Below the pieces are notes generated by a model. It had not been told where the DNA came from. It saw only the letters and a program-made list of their open reading frames with translations, and did not search any database. A DNA stretch of 64,000 nt from Streptomyces griseocarneus. Lineage in GTDB: Bacteria; Actinomycetota; Actinomycetes; Streptomycetales; Streptomycetaceae. Each line of letters opens with the position of its first letter. Position 1 is the first letter of the stretch. The translations under genes were made by a program, and so were the position numbers. Where the stretch lies: positions 248,001 through 312,000 of the forward strand of contig NZ_BNBL01000005.1 of the NCBI RefSeq assembly GCF_014655595.1, read 5' to 3'. This document shows, piece after piece, positions 24,010 to 33,144 of this stretch.

Positions 24010-26940
24010 TCAGGCGCAGGTGCCGGCGGGGCGGGTGCGGGTGACGAGGTCGGTGTAGCCGGTGGTGGCGTCCACCCAGATCACCTGCCTGCCGCCCGCG
24101 GAGGCGTGCGAGAGCTGCTCACCACGGTTGCAGGAGACCCGGCCCCGGTGCGAGCCGTCCGGCGACAACTGCCACAGCTTGGCCAGTGTCTCGTTGCGCA
24201 GCTGCGGGTCCGGCGTCCGCACGGAGACCGTCACCGCTTCGTCGGAGGCCGACAGGCCGGTCCCGTCCAGGGCGTCCTTGCCCGTGCCGGGACTGATGTC
24301 GACGGTGCCCGTACCGTCCAGGTTCGACCGGCGTACGGCGGTCGAGGTGCTGCCGTCGGAGTCGGAGCCGCGGACCAGCCAGAAGACGTACGTGCCGGTG
24401 ATGGCCGTTCCGCTGAGGGAGGGCGGGGCGGTGCCGATCTGCCCCATCATCGTCCGCTTGCCGGTGGCGACGTCCAGGACCTCCGTGTCGTGCCGCCAGC
24501 CGCCGTCCACGCGGTGCCACGTGGTGAAGGCGATGCGGCCGTTGCGGAGGGAGGGGTCGGCGGTGCTCGCGAGGCGCTCCGGGCTGCCCGGGGCCACGTA
24601 CGTAGGTTCGGTCTCGCCCATCCGCAGGTACGCCACTCGGGAGCCGGCATGGCGCCGGTGGGTCTGGAACGTCACGGTCTTCCCCTCGACGCGCAGCGAC
24701 GTGATGGGGTTCGCCGAGGAGAACAGCTTCGTGACGGGACCTCCCGCGAGCGGCCGGGCGAGGATCTCCGTGGTCCGGCCCCGGTGCGCCTCCCACACCA
24801 CGGTCTTCCCGTCGGTGACCGGATCCACGTGGTAGCGCCCGTCGTTGGGGCTGATCAGCCTCTTCCCGCCGGTGCCGTCGAGGCGTCCGGCCCAGACCGA
24901 GTAGGGCTCGGAGCCGTCGTCGTTGGACGTGGAGGCGGCCCACCAGCCGCCGCCCGCCCCCGCGGAGGTGCGGTCGTCGGTGTTGACCCGGCCGAGCAGC
25001 CGGTCGGAATCGACGCCGAGGGCGAGTTCCCAGCCGGGGACGATGCCGTGGGCGTTGAAGGCGCGTTCGACGGTCTTGTAGCCGCGGTCGGTGACCTTGA
25101 GGTCTCGGGCTGCGGCGAGCACGGCGGCCCTGCCCTCGGTGAAGCCGTCCAGCGGGCTCAGGTACTCCGTGAGCGCCTTGTGGACGATCCTGTCGGCGAG
25201 GGTGCGGTCGAGGTCCTCACGGATGTCCCACAGGGCGCCGGAGAAGATGGTCGAGTTGAGGTGGACGCCGCCGTTGTCGGTGCCGATGCCCACGCCCAGG
25301 AACGACTTGGACGTGGTCCTCCCGTCGTTCAGGTCGCGCGTGGCGCACGCCCGGGGGGTCTTCGCCCGGCACAGCGTCTCGCCGAGCAGACCCGCGTCGG
25401 GGCTGTCCATGGGGATGCCGCGGGCGTCGGTCTCGACGGCGTTGCCGAAGTAGTCGGCGATCGCCTCGCCCAGTGCGCCGGACTGGCCCGCGTGCACGAG
25501 GTTCGCGGTGCTCTCGATGACGCCGTGCGTCAGCTCGCGCCCTACGACGTCGAGCGCGGCGGAGAACGGGAAGAGGTCCGCGTCACCACCCCCGTAGATC
25601 ACCTTCTGGCCGTCCCAGAGGGCGTCCGCGTACCCGAACCCCAGACCCACTAGGGAATTCACGGCCGTGCCGCGGCCGTCCAGGCCGCTCCGCCCGTGGA
25701 CGTCCCTGAAGTAGTCGTGGACCCGGCCCGCCGCCCAGTGCGCGTCGACCGCACCCGTACCGGTCGCCTCCTCGCCGAAGTCCGCCGTGGGTGAGGCGAA
25801 CTCCTTCAGGTTGGCCGGCCACTCGCGCCACACCTCGGAGTAGCTACGGCCGCGCGCGTCCCAGGTGGAGATCAAGTTACTGTCGCCGTCGTTCTGCGCC
25901 CGCGAGCGGTCGCGCATCACGTACGCGTTGCGCTCCTCGTCCCGGTCCAGCCGCAGCTCGACCTTCTCGCCGCCGAGCCGGACGCCGGAGCCCCGCGTCC
26001 CACCGCCCGGCGCGGAGGCGGAGTTGCGGCCTGCGCCCGGCCGTTCCGCGCCCGGCCGTTCCGCGGCCGCCGGCTTCCCAGCCCCGGAAGGCGTGCCGAC
26101 TCCGGAGGGCGCGCCGGGCCTGGAGGGCGCGCCGGGCCCCGGGGGAGCCTTCGGGGTCCGGAACGTCTTGATCCCGCTGTACTGAAGGACCGGGTAGCCG
26201 GTCCGCGCCTCGATGTACACCTCGCGCAGCACAGGGCCCCCGTGGGCCGGGTCGGTGCCGCGTACCGTCACGTGGTGGGTGAGTACGCCCGCGCCCCTGG
26301 GCAGCACCACGAGGCCGCGGGACGTGCCCGCCAGCGACTCCTTGGTCCCGTCCGCGCCCGGACCGTCCTTCGCGTCGTCCCGGACGGGCCGTTGCGGTCC
26401 GAGCTGTAGCATCACGGCGTCGATCGCCTGCTCGACGGCCGTCGCCGCGTCGACGGCGGGCTCGGTCGGGACGGTCAGACCGGTGAAGTACCGGCCTGAC
26501 GTGCCCGTGACGAAACGTTTGCCGCCCTGCGCATCCAGCCGGACGACGTACTGCCCGCCGAGGACGTCCACCCCGTTGTGCTTCTGCTGCAGGCGCACGG
26601 TCTCGGAATGGCCGGTGGTGGTGGTCCGCAGGGGCTTCAGGTCCCGGTCCGGGCGGGCGATCCGGTAGCGGCTCTCCTTGTCGGCGAGGTGCCGGAGCGC
26701 CGCGTCGGCCGCGCTTCCCGACGCCGGCACCTGTTCCCGGATGCCGGTCACCCACGCGGGTGCCGCGGTGTGCTTGCCCGGCACCGCGTCGCCCGGGCCG
26801 GGGCCCGGTTTCGCCGCCGCGTCGGCGGGCACCGCGGAAACGACGAGTGCGGCGACGCCGATCAGCGCCGCCGCACCGGACATGCCATGCCTTGTTCTGA
26901 ATCTTCCTGATCGTGCCGTACGCGCGCTGGGTCTCCGCAC
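24010..26940 (-). CDS. Exported thermolysin-type (M4) peptidase homologue with altered zinc motif
   Basis: A protein of about 976 residues. A signal peptide (residues 20-44) precedes FTP and PepSY-type propeptide regions (YRIARPDRDLKPL, VRLQQKHNGVDVLGGQYVVRL), an M4 catalytic domain, and a C-terminal TolB-like beta-propeller (about 650-970; SPNDGRYHVDPVTDG). In normal M4 enzymes HExxH binds zinc. Here the motif reads RELTH: Arg468 (codon CGC) replaces His, one transition from CAC. The catalytic Glu469, the second His472, the third-ligand region GALGEAIADYF and the DNGGVHLNS motif are all kept. GTG 26940 follows GAGGGGGA. It may be an inactive or altered homologue, or the His may be a very recent loss. 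Confidence 0.85.
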   Translation of the reverse strand: MRRPSARTARSGRFRTRHGMSGAAALIGVAALVVSAVPADAAAKPGPGPGDAVPGKHTAAPAWVTGIREQVPASGSAADAALRHLADKESRYRIARPDRDLKPLRTTTTGHSETVRLQQKHNGVDVLGGQYVVRLDAQGGKRFVTGTSGRYFTGLTVPTEPAVDAATAVEQAIDAVMLQLGPQRPVRDDAKDGPGADGTKESLAGTSRGLVVLPRGAGVLTHHVTVRGTDPAHGGPVLREVYIEARTGYPVLQYSGIKTFRTPKAPPGPGAPSRPGAPSGVGTPSGAGKPAAAERPGAERPGAGRNSASAPGGGTRGSGVRLGGEKVELRLDRDEERNAYVMRDRSRAQNDGDSNLISTWDARGRSYSEVWREWPANLKEFASPTADFGEEATGTGAVDAHWAAGRVHDYFRDVHGRSGLDGRGTAVNSLVGLGFGYADALWDGQKVIYGGGDADLFPFSAALDVVGRELTHGVIESTANLVHAGQSGALGEAIADYFGNAVETDARGIPMDSPDAGLLGETLCRAKTPRACATRDLNDGRTTSKSFLGVGIGTDNGGVHLNSTIFSGALWDIREDLDRTLADRIVHKALTEYLSPLDGFTEGRAAVLAAARDLKVTDRGYKTVERAFNAHGIVPGWELALGVDSDRLLGRVNTDDRTSAGAGGGWWAASTSNDDGSEPYSVWAGRLDGTGGKRLISPNDGRYHVDPVTDGKTVVWEAHRGRTTEILARPLAGGPVTKLFSSANPITSLRVEGKTVTFQTHRRHAGSRVAYLRMGETEPTYVAPGSPERLASTADPSLRNGRIAFTTWHRVDGGWRHDTEVLDVATGKRTMMGQIGTAPPSLSGTAITGTYVFWLVRGSDSDGSTSTAVRRSNLDGTGTVDISPGTGKDALDGTGLSASDEAVTVSVRTPDPQLRNETLAKLWQLSPDGSHRGRVSCNRGEQLSHASAGGRQVIWVDATTGYTDLVTRTRPAGTCA

Positions 26941-27074
26941 GGGTTCCCCCTCGTGAGGCGTCTGGCCGGAGTTCTCCGGCGGCCGGAACAATTCCGGGCA
27001 GAGCCATGCAAGCCGTGATGCGTACCGGCATCAATGGGGAGGACGAAACTACATAGGCGAATTTCGGACCGAGA

Positions 27075-27183
27075 TCATGCCGCATGCGCATGCTGGATGT
27101 GCATGCCGGATACGCATGCCGGATACGCGTGCCGGATACATGCCGAATGAGCATGCCGCCCGGACATGCCGGTGGCGCATGAG
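27075..27183. repeat. Array of GCATGCC-centred 13- to 15-bp repeats
   Basis: About eight units of the type GCATGCCGGATAC recur every 13-15 bases between the M4 homologue and the next gene. Two are exact, others carry one or two changes (GCATGCTGGATGT, GCGTGCCGGATAC, CATGCCGAATGA). Each contains GCATGC or CATGCC, so nested palindromes run through the array. It may bind a regulator of either divergent gene or be a simple repeat. Confidence 0.75.
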
Positions 27184-27339
27184 GGTGTCGGCGCAGGCAC
27201 GTCCCACAAACAACTTCACGCCTCCGAGGGCGCGGGGAACGCTGGCCGAAATCGAGGGCTGGTGGGGGCCGCAGTGCGGCACGAAGATGCTCCCCTGCCG
27301 GTTGAGCCGGATGAGGACGATTCGAAGGTGGGGAAGTCG

Positions 27340-28947
27340 ATGGATTTACGGCGAAGAGGGTGGCGGGACAGACGAGTCGGGGCAGTGGTGCATGGTGCCG
27401 TCGTGCTGGCGCTCGCCTGCGGCGGAGCCGTGGCGGCCCCCTCGGCGGCCTTGGCCGCACCCGCCCCGGCGAAGTCCGCCGCGGCCGCGACGGGTACCAC
27501 GGCCGCGACCGGTGCCGCAGGCGCGACCGGTGCCGCGGGCGCCTGCCAGACGGATAGCGGTGCCAAGGGCCTGGCCAGCAGGCCGGTGGCCGACAGCCTG
27601 GTGTCCGTGGACCGTGCGGATGGCCGGATTGCTCAGTTCCAGCTCTTCTACGACGCCACGGCGACAGGGGGCCTGCCCTTCGTTTGGCACCGCGAACAGG
27701 ACGCGCCGGGCGGCCCGTACGGGCAGTGGCAGCGGGTGAGCGCGGGAACCGTCGGCCCGAAGAGCTACGCCGTCGCGGCGATCGAGAACTCGGCGGGCGA
27801 TCTCGAGCTGCTGTTCTCCACCTACGGCTCCTTCTGCCACGCGGTGGAGCAGAACGACGGCTGGAGCACCCCCGAAGCGTTCGGCCTCGCACCGGCGCCG
27901 TACCACGGCGCAGTCGTGCTGTTCAAGGAGCGGGACGGCAGCATCGACGCCTTCGCCTCGGGGGCGCGGAGCGGCAACGCGATGGAAGTGCGGCACCAGC
28001 AGAACGCCGGCGAAGGCTGGGGCCCGGTCCAGTCCCTGGGCCGGCTCCCGGAGCAGAACGTAGGCCTGAGCCAACCCAGCACCGTGGAGCAACTTCCCGA
28101 CGGGCGAATCCACCTGACGGCACGTGAATGGAACCGGGACCGCACGTGGGAGATCTACCAGTCGGCACCCGGCGCCGGCTGGGGCCCGTGGCGGCTGCAG
28201 TCCCCGGGGGCCGCATCGGCCCCACGAGCCGCCGCCACGACCGCTCCCCGGCTGGTGGTGAACCGCACCACCGGCCTCCTGGACGGCGACATCGTCACGT
28301 TCACGATCGCCGGCGGCCCGCCCAAGGAACGTGTCTGGGTCAAGCTGTGCGGACCCTCGGCATCCGCGACCACCTGTGACGACGCCACCGGCCGCCAGTT
28401 CCGTGTGTACCCGGACGGCACGTACGGGGCCTCCCCGAAAAAGCTGTACGCCCAACTCGCCACCCCCACGGGGAACGTCGACTGCCGCAAGGCCTCATCC
28501 GGCAACCCGTGCTCCCTGGCCCTCACCGACAACACCGGCGCCCTGCTGACCACCGTCCCGCTGCAGTTCAGGCCGAACGGCCGCCTGGAGCCGCCGCCCA
28601 CGTTCGACGTGAACCCGGACAAGGGACTGGTGGACGGCCAGTCGGTGCGCGCCACGGGCAAGGGCTACGAGCCCCAGTACCACGTGCTGATCATGGAGTG
28701 TGCCACCGGCTCGGCCGACACCTTCGGCTGCCGCTCCCGCACCAGGCCACCCGCGACCGACGACGACGGCCGGGTCGACGAGACGGTCACCCTCTCGGCC
28801 GGCTTCACCAGCATCGACGGCCGCACTGTCGACTGCCGCACCGAGGGCGCCTGCGAGCTGGTGGTCTTCGGCACCCGCGTCCGCGGCCCGGAGTCGGTCC
28901 GCCACCCGCTCAGCTTCGCACCGGCAGCCGGGCCGGCGCGCCGCTGA
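27340..28947 (+). CDS. Exported lectin-like beta-propeller with neocarzinostatin-type domains
   Basis: A 535-residue exported protein. The signal peptide covers residues 1-45 (VVLALACGGAVAAP). After an Ala/Gly/Thr linker, residues 75-280 show repeated blades with QLFYDA, WHREQ, DGWSTPEAFG, EGWGPVQSLG and GWGPWRLQSPG, as in fucose-binding PLL lectins. Residues 290-530 hold two domains like neocarzinostatin apoproteins: LVVNRTTGLLDGDIVTFT and VNPDKGLVDGQSVRATG, each with Cys pairs and a late GACELVVF strand. Neocarzinostatin domains bind small hydrophobic ligands. ATG 27340 follows GGTGGGGA. It is divergent from the M4 homologue across the repeat array. The combined role is unknown. Confidence 0.75.
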   Translation: MDLRRRGWRDRRVGAVVHGAVVLALACGGAVAAPSAALAAPAPAKSAAAATGTTAATGAAGATGAAGACQTDSGAKGLASRPVADSLVSVDRADGRIAQFQLFYDATATGGLPFVWHREQDAPGGPYGQWQRVSAGTVGPKSYAVAAIENSAGDLELLFSTYGSFCHAVEQNDGWSTPEAFGLAPAPYHGAVVLFKERDGSIDAFASGARSGNAMEVRHQQNAGEGWGPVQSLGRLPEQNVGLSQPSTVEQLPDGRIHLTAREWNRDRTWEIYQSAPGAGWGPWRLQSPGAASAPRAAATTAPRLVVNRTTGLLDGDIVTFTIAGGPPKERVWVKLCGPSASATTCDDATGRQFRVYPDGTYGASPKKLYAQLATPTGNVDCRKASSGNPCSLALTDNTGALLTTVPLQFRPNGRLEPPPTFDVNPDKGLVDGQSVRATGKGYEPQYHVLIMECATGSADTFGCRSRTRPPATDDDGRVDETVTLSAGFTSIDGRTVDCRTEGACELVVFGTRVRGPESVRHPLSFAPAAGPARR

Positions 28948-29118
28948 CACCGCCGGCGCCTCACGAGGCCGATGACTTGCCCCGTTGACGGCGCCGCCCT
29001 TCAGGCTGCTGTTGCGGGTTCCCCGGTGGGGCAACTGCCCAGCCCCGGACGGCCGTTCCGCCGAGCGCGCGATGACAACCGCAGGAAATCCGGACGATCA
29101 CGGATACTCTTGTACATC

Positions 29119-30516
29119 GTGGGGCCACGCGATGAAGCGCCGAAGTCGACACCGTCCGGCACGGAACGGTGGGGCTTCGGCGCACGGTTCGGTTCAGGGT
29201 TCGGTTCACGAATCGGTTCACGGTTTGGCGGGCTGCTCGGCGCGAGCGGAGGCGAGCAGGGGGAGTCGCCCGGGACACCCGGCGATCAGGCCGGGCTCCA
29301 CCTGGGCTTCGGCTTCACCCACACCCAGTACAGCGCGGACCATGGCGCGCCGGACGCCACCCGCCGAGCCGCCGCCCTGCTCTCCGCGCAGCCCATGCCG
29401 CAGAACCAGCACCTCATGGGGTGGGGTGCGGAGAACCCCGAACCCTCGCCCGGGCGCTACGACTTCGAGGCGCTCGACGAGCGCGTCGCGCTGATGCGGG
29501 CCACGGGCGGGACCCCCGTCCTCACCCTGTGCGGCGCCCCCGACTGGATGAAGGGCGGGCGGAAGGGACGTACCGACTGGAACCGGCTGGAGGCGGCTCC
29601 AGCCCCGCGGCACTACGCGGACTTCGCGCGGCTCGCGGGTGTGGTGGCGCGGCGGTACCCGGACATCCGGCACTTCCTCGTGTGGAACGAGCTGAAGGGC
29701 TTCTACGACGAGGACAGGCGCCGCTGGAACCACGAGGGGTACACGGAGCTGTACAACCTCGTCCACGCGGAGCTGAAGCGGCAGAACCCGGAGAACCGCG
29801 TCGGCGGCCCGTACGTCGTGGTCGACCACGAGCCCCCCGGCGACGAGGACGGCTCACCCGACGTACGCGGCCCCTGGGGCGCACTCGACCGGCGCGCTGT
29901 CGAGGCCATCCGCTACTGGAACGAGCACAAGGCGGGAGCGGACTTCGTCGTCGTGGACGGAGCCAGTTACACCCGCGAGGGTCACCGGACGATCCCCGAC
30001 GAGTTCGCCGCCACCGAGAAGTTCGCCGACGTCACCCGCTGGCTGAGGAGCGTCACCGACCTCCCGGTGTGGTGGGCCGAGTGGTACGTCGAGCCGCCCG
30101 CCGAAGACGGCCGGGCGTGCGGCCGGGACGGCTGGAGCGAGCAGCGCCGCACCGCCGTACAGGCCACCGCGATGATGTGGCTGGCCCTGAGCGGTGCCGC
30201 CACCGCCTTCTACTGGAATCCGCAGCAGGCAGCCGGGAGCGACTGTCCGGGCTGTCTTTGGCGGAGCACCCACCTGGACGGGGGAGGGCACGAGTTGCCC
30301 ATGGGACGGCTGCTGGGCCGGTTCGCCCGCGAGTTCCCGCCGGGGGCCACCTTCCGCCCGGTCGTCGCCTCCGCCGAAGCCGGTGCCAGGATCCAGGTCC
30401 TCGCCGACGAGGGCGCCGTGCTCGTCGTCAACACGGAGCGGCGGCGGGTCGTGGCCAGTGTGGACGGCCGGGTTCTGACCCTGGCGCCGTACGAGGTGTG
30501 CTGGCTGGACGGCTGA
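29119..30516 (+). CDS. GH39-like family glycoside hydrolase
   Basis: A protein of about 465 residues in a (beta/alpha)8 glycosidase fold. GFGFTHTQYS begins the barrel. The acid/base is probably Glu in FLVWNELKGFYDE, and the nucleophile Glu in VWWAEWYVE, both at typical positions for GH39-like clan A enzymes. The family removes xylose or iduronic acid units, but the substrate here is unknown. The start is not clear: GTG 29119 is chosen, an ATG at 28972 is also in frame but its first 49 codons look non-coding. No signal peptide is seen. A GGTTCGGTTCA-type repeat at 29188-29228 encodes GFGSRIGSRFGG near the N-terminus. Confidence 0.8.
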   Translation: MGPRDEAPKSTPSGTERWGFGARFGSGFGSRIGSRFGGLLGASGGEQGESPGTPGDQAGLHLGFGFTHTQYSADHGAPDATRRAAALLSAQPMPQNQHLMGWGAENPEPSPGRYDFEALDERVALMRATGGTPVLTLCGAPDWMKGGRKGRTDWNRLEAAPAPRHYADFARLAGVVARRYPDIRHFLVWNELKGFYDEDRRRWNHEGYTELYNLVHAELKRQNPENRVGGPYVVVDHEPPGDEDGSPDVRGPWGALDRRAVEAIRYWNEHKAGADFVVVDGASYTREGHRTIPDEFAATEKFADVTRWLRSVTDLPVWWAEWYVEPPAEDGRACGRDGWSEQRRTAVQATAMMWLALSGAATAFYWNPQQAAGSDCPGCLWRSTHLDGGGHELPMGRLLGRFAREFPPGATFRPVVASAEAGARIQVLADEGAVLVVNTERRRVVASVDGRVLTLAPYEVCWLDG

Positions 30517-30576
30517 GCGGCACCTGGTCCGCGGTGCCGGTGATGACGCCCGCGACGGGCGACGACGGGGGTGCCG

Positions 30577-31104
30577 TCAGTCGCAGGGCGGCGCGCTGTC
30601 GAGGACTGCGCCATCGAGGACTGCGCCGCCGAGAGCCGCGCCGTCGAGGGCGAGCGTCAGTCGTTCGAGGAGTGTGCGCAGGTCGGCGGCGTCCTGGGCG
30701 TTGAACCCCGTGGCGGCGGCGATCCGGACCGGTACGAGCGCGGCCTCCTCGCGCAGCTCCGTGCCGGCCGGGGTGAGGCGGACGAGCACGGAGCGCTCGT
30801 CCTGCGTGCTGCGTTCGCGGTGCACGAGGCCGGCCGCTTCCAGGCGCTTGAGGAGTGGGGAGAGCGTCCCCGAGTCCAGGCGCAGAAGCTCGCCCAATCG
30901 TTTCACGGGCAGCTCGGTGTGCTCCCAGAGGGCCAGCATGACCAGGTACTGGGGGTAGGTGAGGCCGAGGTCCTTCAGGAGCGTGCGGTAGACGGCGCCG
31001 AACGCGCGGGAGGCGGCATTGAGGGAGAAGCACAGCTGCCGGTCCAGGCGGAGGTAGTCCTCGTGGGGCGTGGTTCCGGGCGGGGCGGTCGGCGGCTTCG
31101 TCAT
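30577..31104 (-). CDS. ohrR: OhrR, thiol-based organic peroxide repressor (MarR family)
   Basis: A 175-residue winged-helix protein. Conserved Cys in LDRQLCFSLNAASRAF is the peroxide-sensing thiol of OhrR. LTYPQYLVMLALWE and LLRLDSGTLSPLLKRLEAAGLV match the MarR DNA-binding core. The C-terminal 20 residues are a DGAALGGAVLDG-type extension from repeated DNA. ATG 31104 matches the usual family start. It is divergent from ohr, with a palindrome in the 117-base intergenic region. In related systems OhrR binds there and releases when its Cys is oxidised by organic peroxide. Confidence 0.93.
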   Translation of the reverse strand: MTKPPTAPPGTTPHEDYLRLDRQLCFSLNAASRAFGAVYRTLLKDLGLTYPQYLVMLALWEHTELPVKRLGELLRLDSGTLSPLLKRLEAAGLVHRERSTQDERSVLVRLTPAGTELREEAALVPVRIAAATGFNAQDAADLRTLLERLTLALDGAALGGAVLDGAVLDSAPPCD

Positions 31105-31127
31105 GCGCCCAGGATAGCTCGGCAGGC

Positions 31128-31149
31128 ATTTAATTGCGCACAATTAAAT
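31128..31149. promoter_or_regulatory. OhrR operator palindrome
   Basis: ATTTAATTG and CAATTAAAT arms around GCGCA-type centre form a 22-bp near-perfect palindrome (20 of 22 positions symmetric). It is strongly A+T-rich in a G+C-rich region and matches known OhrR operators built on AATTAAATT. It lies 24 bases from the ohrR start and 73 bases from the ohr start, so it can serve both. Confidence 0.92.
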
Positions 31150-31221
31150 CGTGCACTATCGTGATGGTCGTCAGGCGGGCCGGACAGGCGACCGCCGCGA
31201 TCTTCGAGAAGGATGGTTTCC

Positions 31222-31635
31222 ATGGAAACCCTGTACACCGCCGTCGCCACCGCCACCCACGGCCGTGAAGGCCGCGCCGTCAGCTCCGACGGCCGCCTCG
31301 ACGTCGGGCTCGCCCTCCCGGTGGAGATGGGCGGCAATGGTGAGGGGACGAACCCGGAGCAGCTGTTCGCCGCCGGCTACGCGGCGTGCTTCGCCAGCGC
31401 CCTCGGCCTGGTCGGCCGGCACGCGAAGGTCGACCTCGGCGATGCCGCGGTGACCGCCGAGGTCGGCATCGGCAAGGAGGGCGAGGGCTACGGGCTGGCG
31501 GTCACGCTGCGCGTGGAGCTGCCCGACACGGTCGACGCCGCGACGGGCCGCAAGCTGGTCGAGCAGGCGCACCAGGTCTGCCCGTACTCCAACGCGACCC
31601 GCGGCAACGTCCCGGTCGAGCTCGTCGTCGAGTAA
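31222..31635 (+). CDS. ohr: Ohr, organic hydroperoxide resistance peroxidase
   Basis: A 137-residue OsmC/Ohr family peroxidase, full length. The two redox cysteines are in YAACFASAL and HQVCPYSNATRGN, and both flanks match the family. It reduces organic hydroperoxides using lipoyl or thiol electrons in the cytoplasm. ATG 31222 is preceded by AGAAGGA. It is regulated by the divergent ohrR and the shared palindrome. Confidence 0.95.
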   Translation: METLYTAVATATHGREGRAVSSDGRLDVGLALPVEMGGNGEGTNPEQLFAAGYAACFASALGLVGRHAKVDLGDAAVTAEVGIGKEGEGYGLAVTLRVELPDTVDAATGRKLVEQAHQVCPYSNATRGNVPVELVVE

Positions 31636-31775
31636 CAGGGGAGAGGGGGCGGCGGGCGCGGGTGAGGGGCGGTCGCTCCGGCAGACCGCGCCGCATCGCC
31701 CCGGGTCCGCCGGCCGGGCGGCCCGGAGTGAGCCGTGCCGGGCCCGGTGGTCACGGTCTCACCTCCGCATCCGGA

Positions 31776-33104
31776 TTACGGTCTCACCCGCGCGTCCGGA
31801 TCCGCATCGGCATCCGCACCCGCAACCGCATCCGCTTCACGAGTCGTCCTCGCGGCCGCCGGGAGCTCCCGCAGCGTACGAATGGGGGAGCGGAAGACGG
31901 GGAGGAACGCGGCCGTCAGGCACACCGCGCCCACCCACATCGCCGTGCGCACGCCCGCGAACTCGCCGATGAGCCCGCCCAGCGCGGAGCCGACGGCGAG
32001 GGCGCCGGTCAGCAGGAAACGGAACGTGGCATTCATGCGGCCGAGCAGGGAGTCCGGCGTCAGATGCTGACGCAGGCTGACTCCGAGCACGTTGTCGATG
32101 CCCGTCTTCGTCATGGTGATCAGCCAGCCGGCGGCGGCCACCCACAGCCACGGCCCGCGTCCGGCCAGCGCCACCGCGAGCCCGGCCGGGGCGAACCACA
32201 GCCCGGCCAGGCCCAGGACGCGGCCGTGGCCGAAGCGCCCGGCGAGGCGGCGGGCACAGCTCGCGCCGAGCAGGAGGCCCAGGCCGCCCGCCGCCCAGTA
32301 CAGGCCGAGCGCCCCGGCGGACAGGCCGAGCTCGCGGACGAACAACACCGGCAGCATGGTGTTGACCATCTGCGCGCCGAGGTTGCCGAGCGCCCCGGTG
32401 AGCGCCAGGGCGCACAGCTCACGGCTGCCGAGGACGTGTCGGAGCCCTTCCGCCACCTCGGTCCGCAACCGTCGCCCGGCGGCCGGCGCCGCCGCCCCAC
32501 GCACCGCGGCGGGCGCGCCGCGGCGGCCGATGCCGGTGAGGCCGAGGGCCGAGGCCAGATAGGCGACGGCCCCGCCCGCGAGCGCCACGGGGGCTGTGCA
32601 CAGCTGCACCAGGAAGCCGCCGGCGCCGCGGCCCGCGATGGCGGCACCGGCCATCAGGGTCACGATCGCGGCGTTCGCGGGTACGAGGCGCTCGCGGCCG
32701 ACGAGTTCGGGCAGGATGCTCTGCGAGCCGACGTCGAAGAACACGGTGGCGCACCCGTTGAGCAGCACGACCGCGTACAGCTGCGGCAGCGACAGCACGT
32801 CCAGCCACCAGGCCACGGGGACGGAGACGAGCAGCGCGGCGCGGGCGGCATCGGCGGCCACCAGCACGCGCCGCCCCGGCATCCGGTCCACCCACGCGCC
32901 CGCGGGCAGGCCGATCAGCAGGAAGGCGGCCGTGGACAACGCGGCCAGCGCGCCCGCCTGCCCGGGACTCGCGTCGAGCGCGGTGACGGCGAGCAGCGGC
33001 ACCGCCACGTAACCGATGTTGGTGCCGAGGTGACTGAAGGCGCCGGCGGCGAAGAGGGTGCGGAAGTCACGTGAGCGCCATGGGGATTCGAGTGCGGGAG
33101 TCAT
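31776..33104 (-). CDS. MFS exporter, EntS-like group
   Basis: A 442-residue transporter with about 12 helices. RSRDFRTLFAAGAFSHLG at the start, DRMPGRRVLVAAD in loop 2-3 and the second-half RRLAGRFGHGRVLGLAG resemble the MFS group that includes enterobactin exporter EntS and macrolide exporters. The C-terminus is a low-complexity tail (AGADADADPDARVRP) coded by hexamer repeats at 31790-31840. ATG 33104 is the start. It is divergent from an ArsR-type gene with a palindrome between. Substrate unknown. Confidence 0.85.
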   Translation of the reverse strand: MTPALESPWRSRDFRTLFAAGAFSHLGTNIGYVAVPLLAVTALDASPGQAGALAALSTAAFLLIGLPAGAWVDRMPGRRVLVAADAARAALLVSVPVAWWLDVLSLPQLYAVVLLNGCATVFFDVGSQSILPELVGRERLVPANAAIVTLMAGAAIAGRGAGGFLVQLCTAPVALAGGAVAYLASALGLTGIGRRGAPAAVRGAAAPAAGRRLRTEVAEGLRHVLGSRELCALALTGALGNLGAQMVNTMLPVLFVRELGLSAGALGLYWAAGGLGLLLGASCARRLAGRFGHGRVLGLAGLWFAPAGLAVALAGRGPWLWVAAAGWLITMTKTGIDNVLGVSLRQHLTPDSLLGRMNATFRFLLTGALAVGSALGGLIGEFAGVRTAMWVGAVCLTAAFLPVFRSPIRTLRELPAAARTTREADAVAGADADADPDARVRP

Positions 33105-33144
33105 GCGGTGCACCCTGCGGGGCCTCACCCGCCCCCACCCAGTG

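Noticed and set aside
27075..27183. GCATGCC array considered as a CRISPR array
   Set aside because: Units are 13-15 bp with no unique spacers between them.
31790..31840. GCATCC/GCACCC-type hexamers at the end of the EntS-like gene considered as regulatory repeats
   Set aside because: They are inside the coding frame and give the Asp/Ala-rich tail; slippage is enough to explain them.
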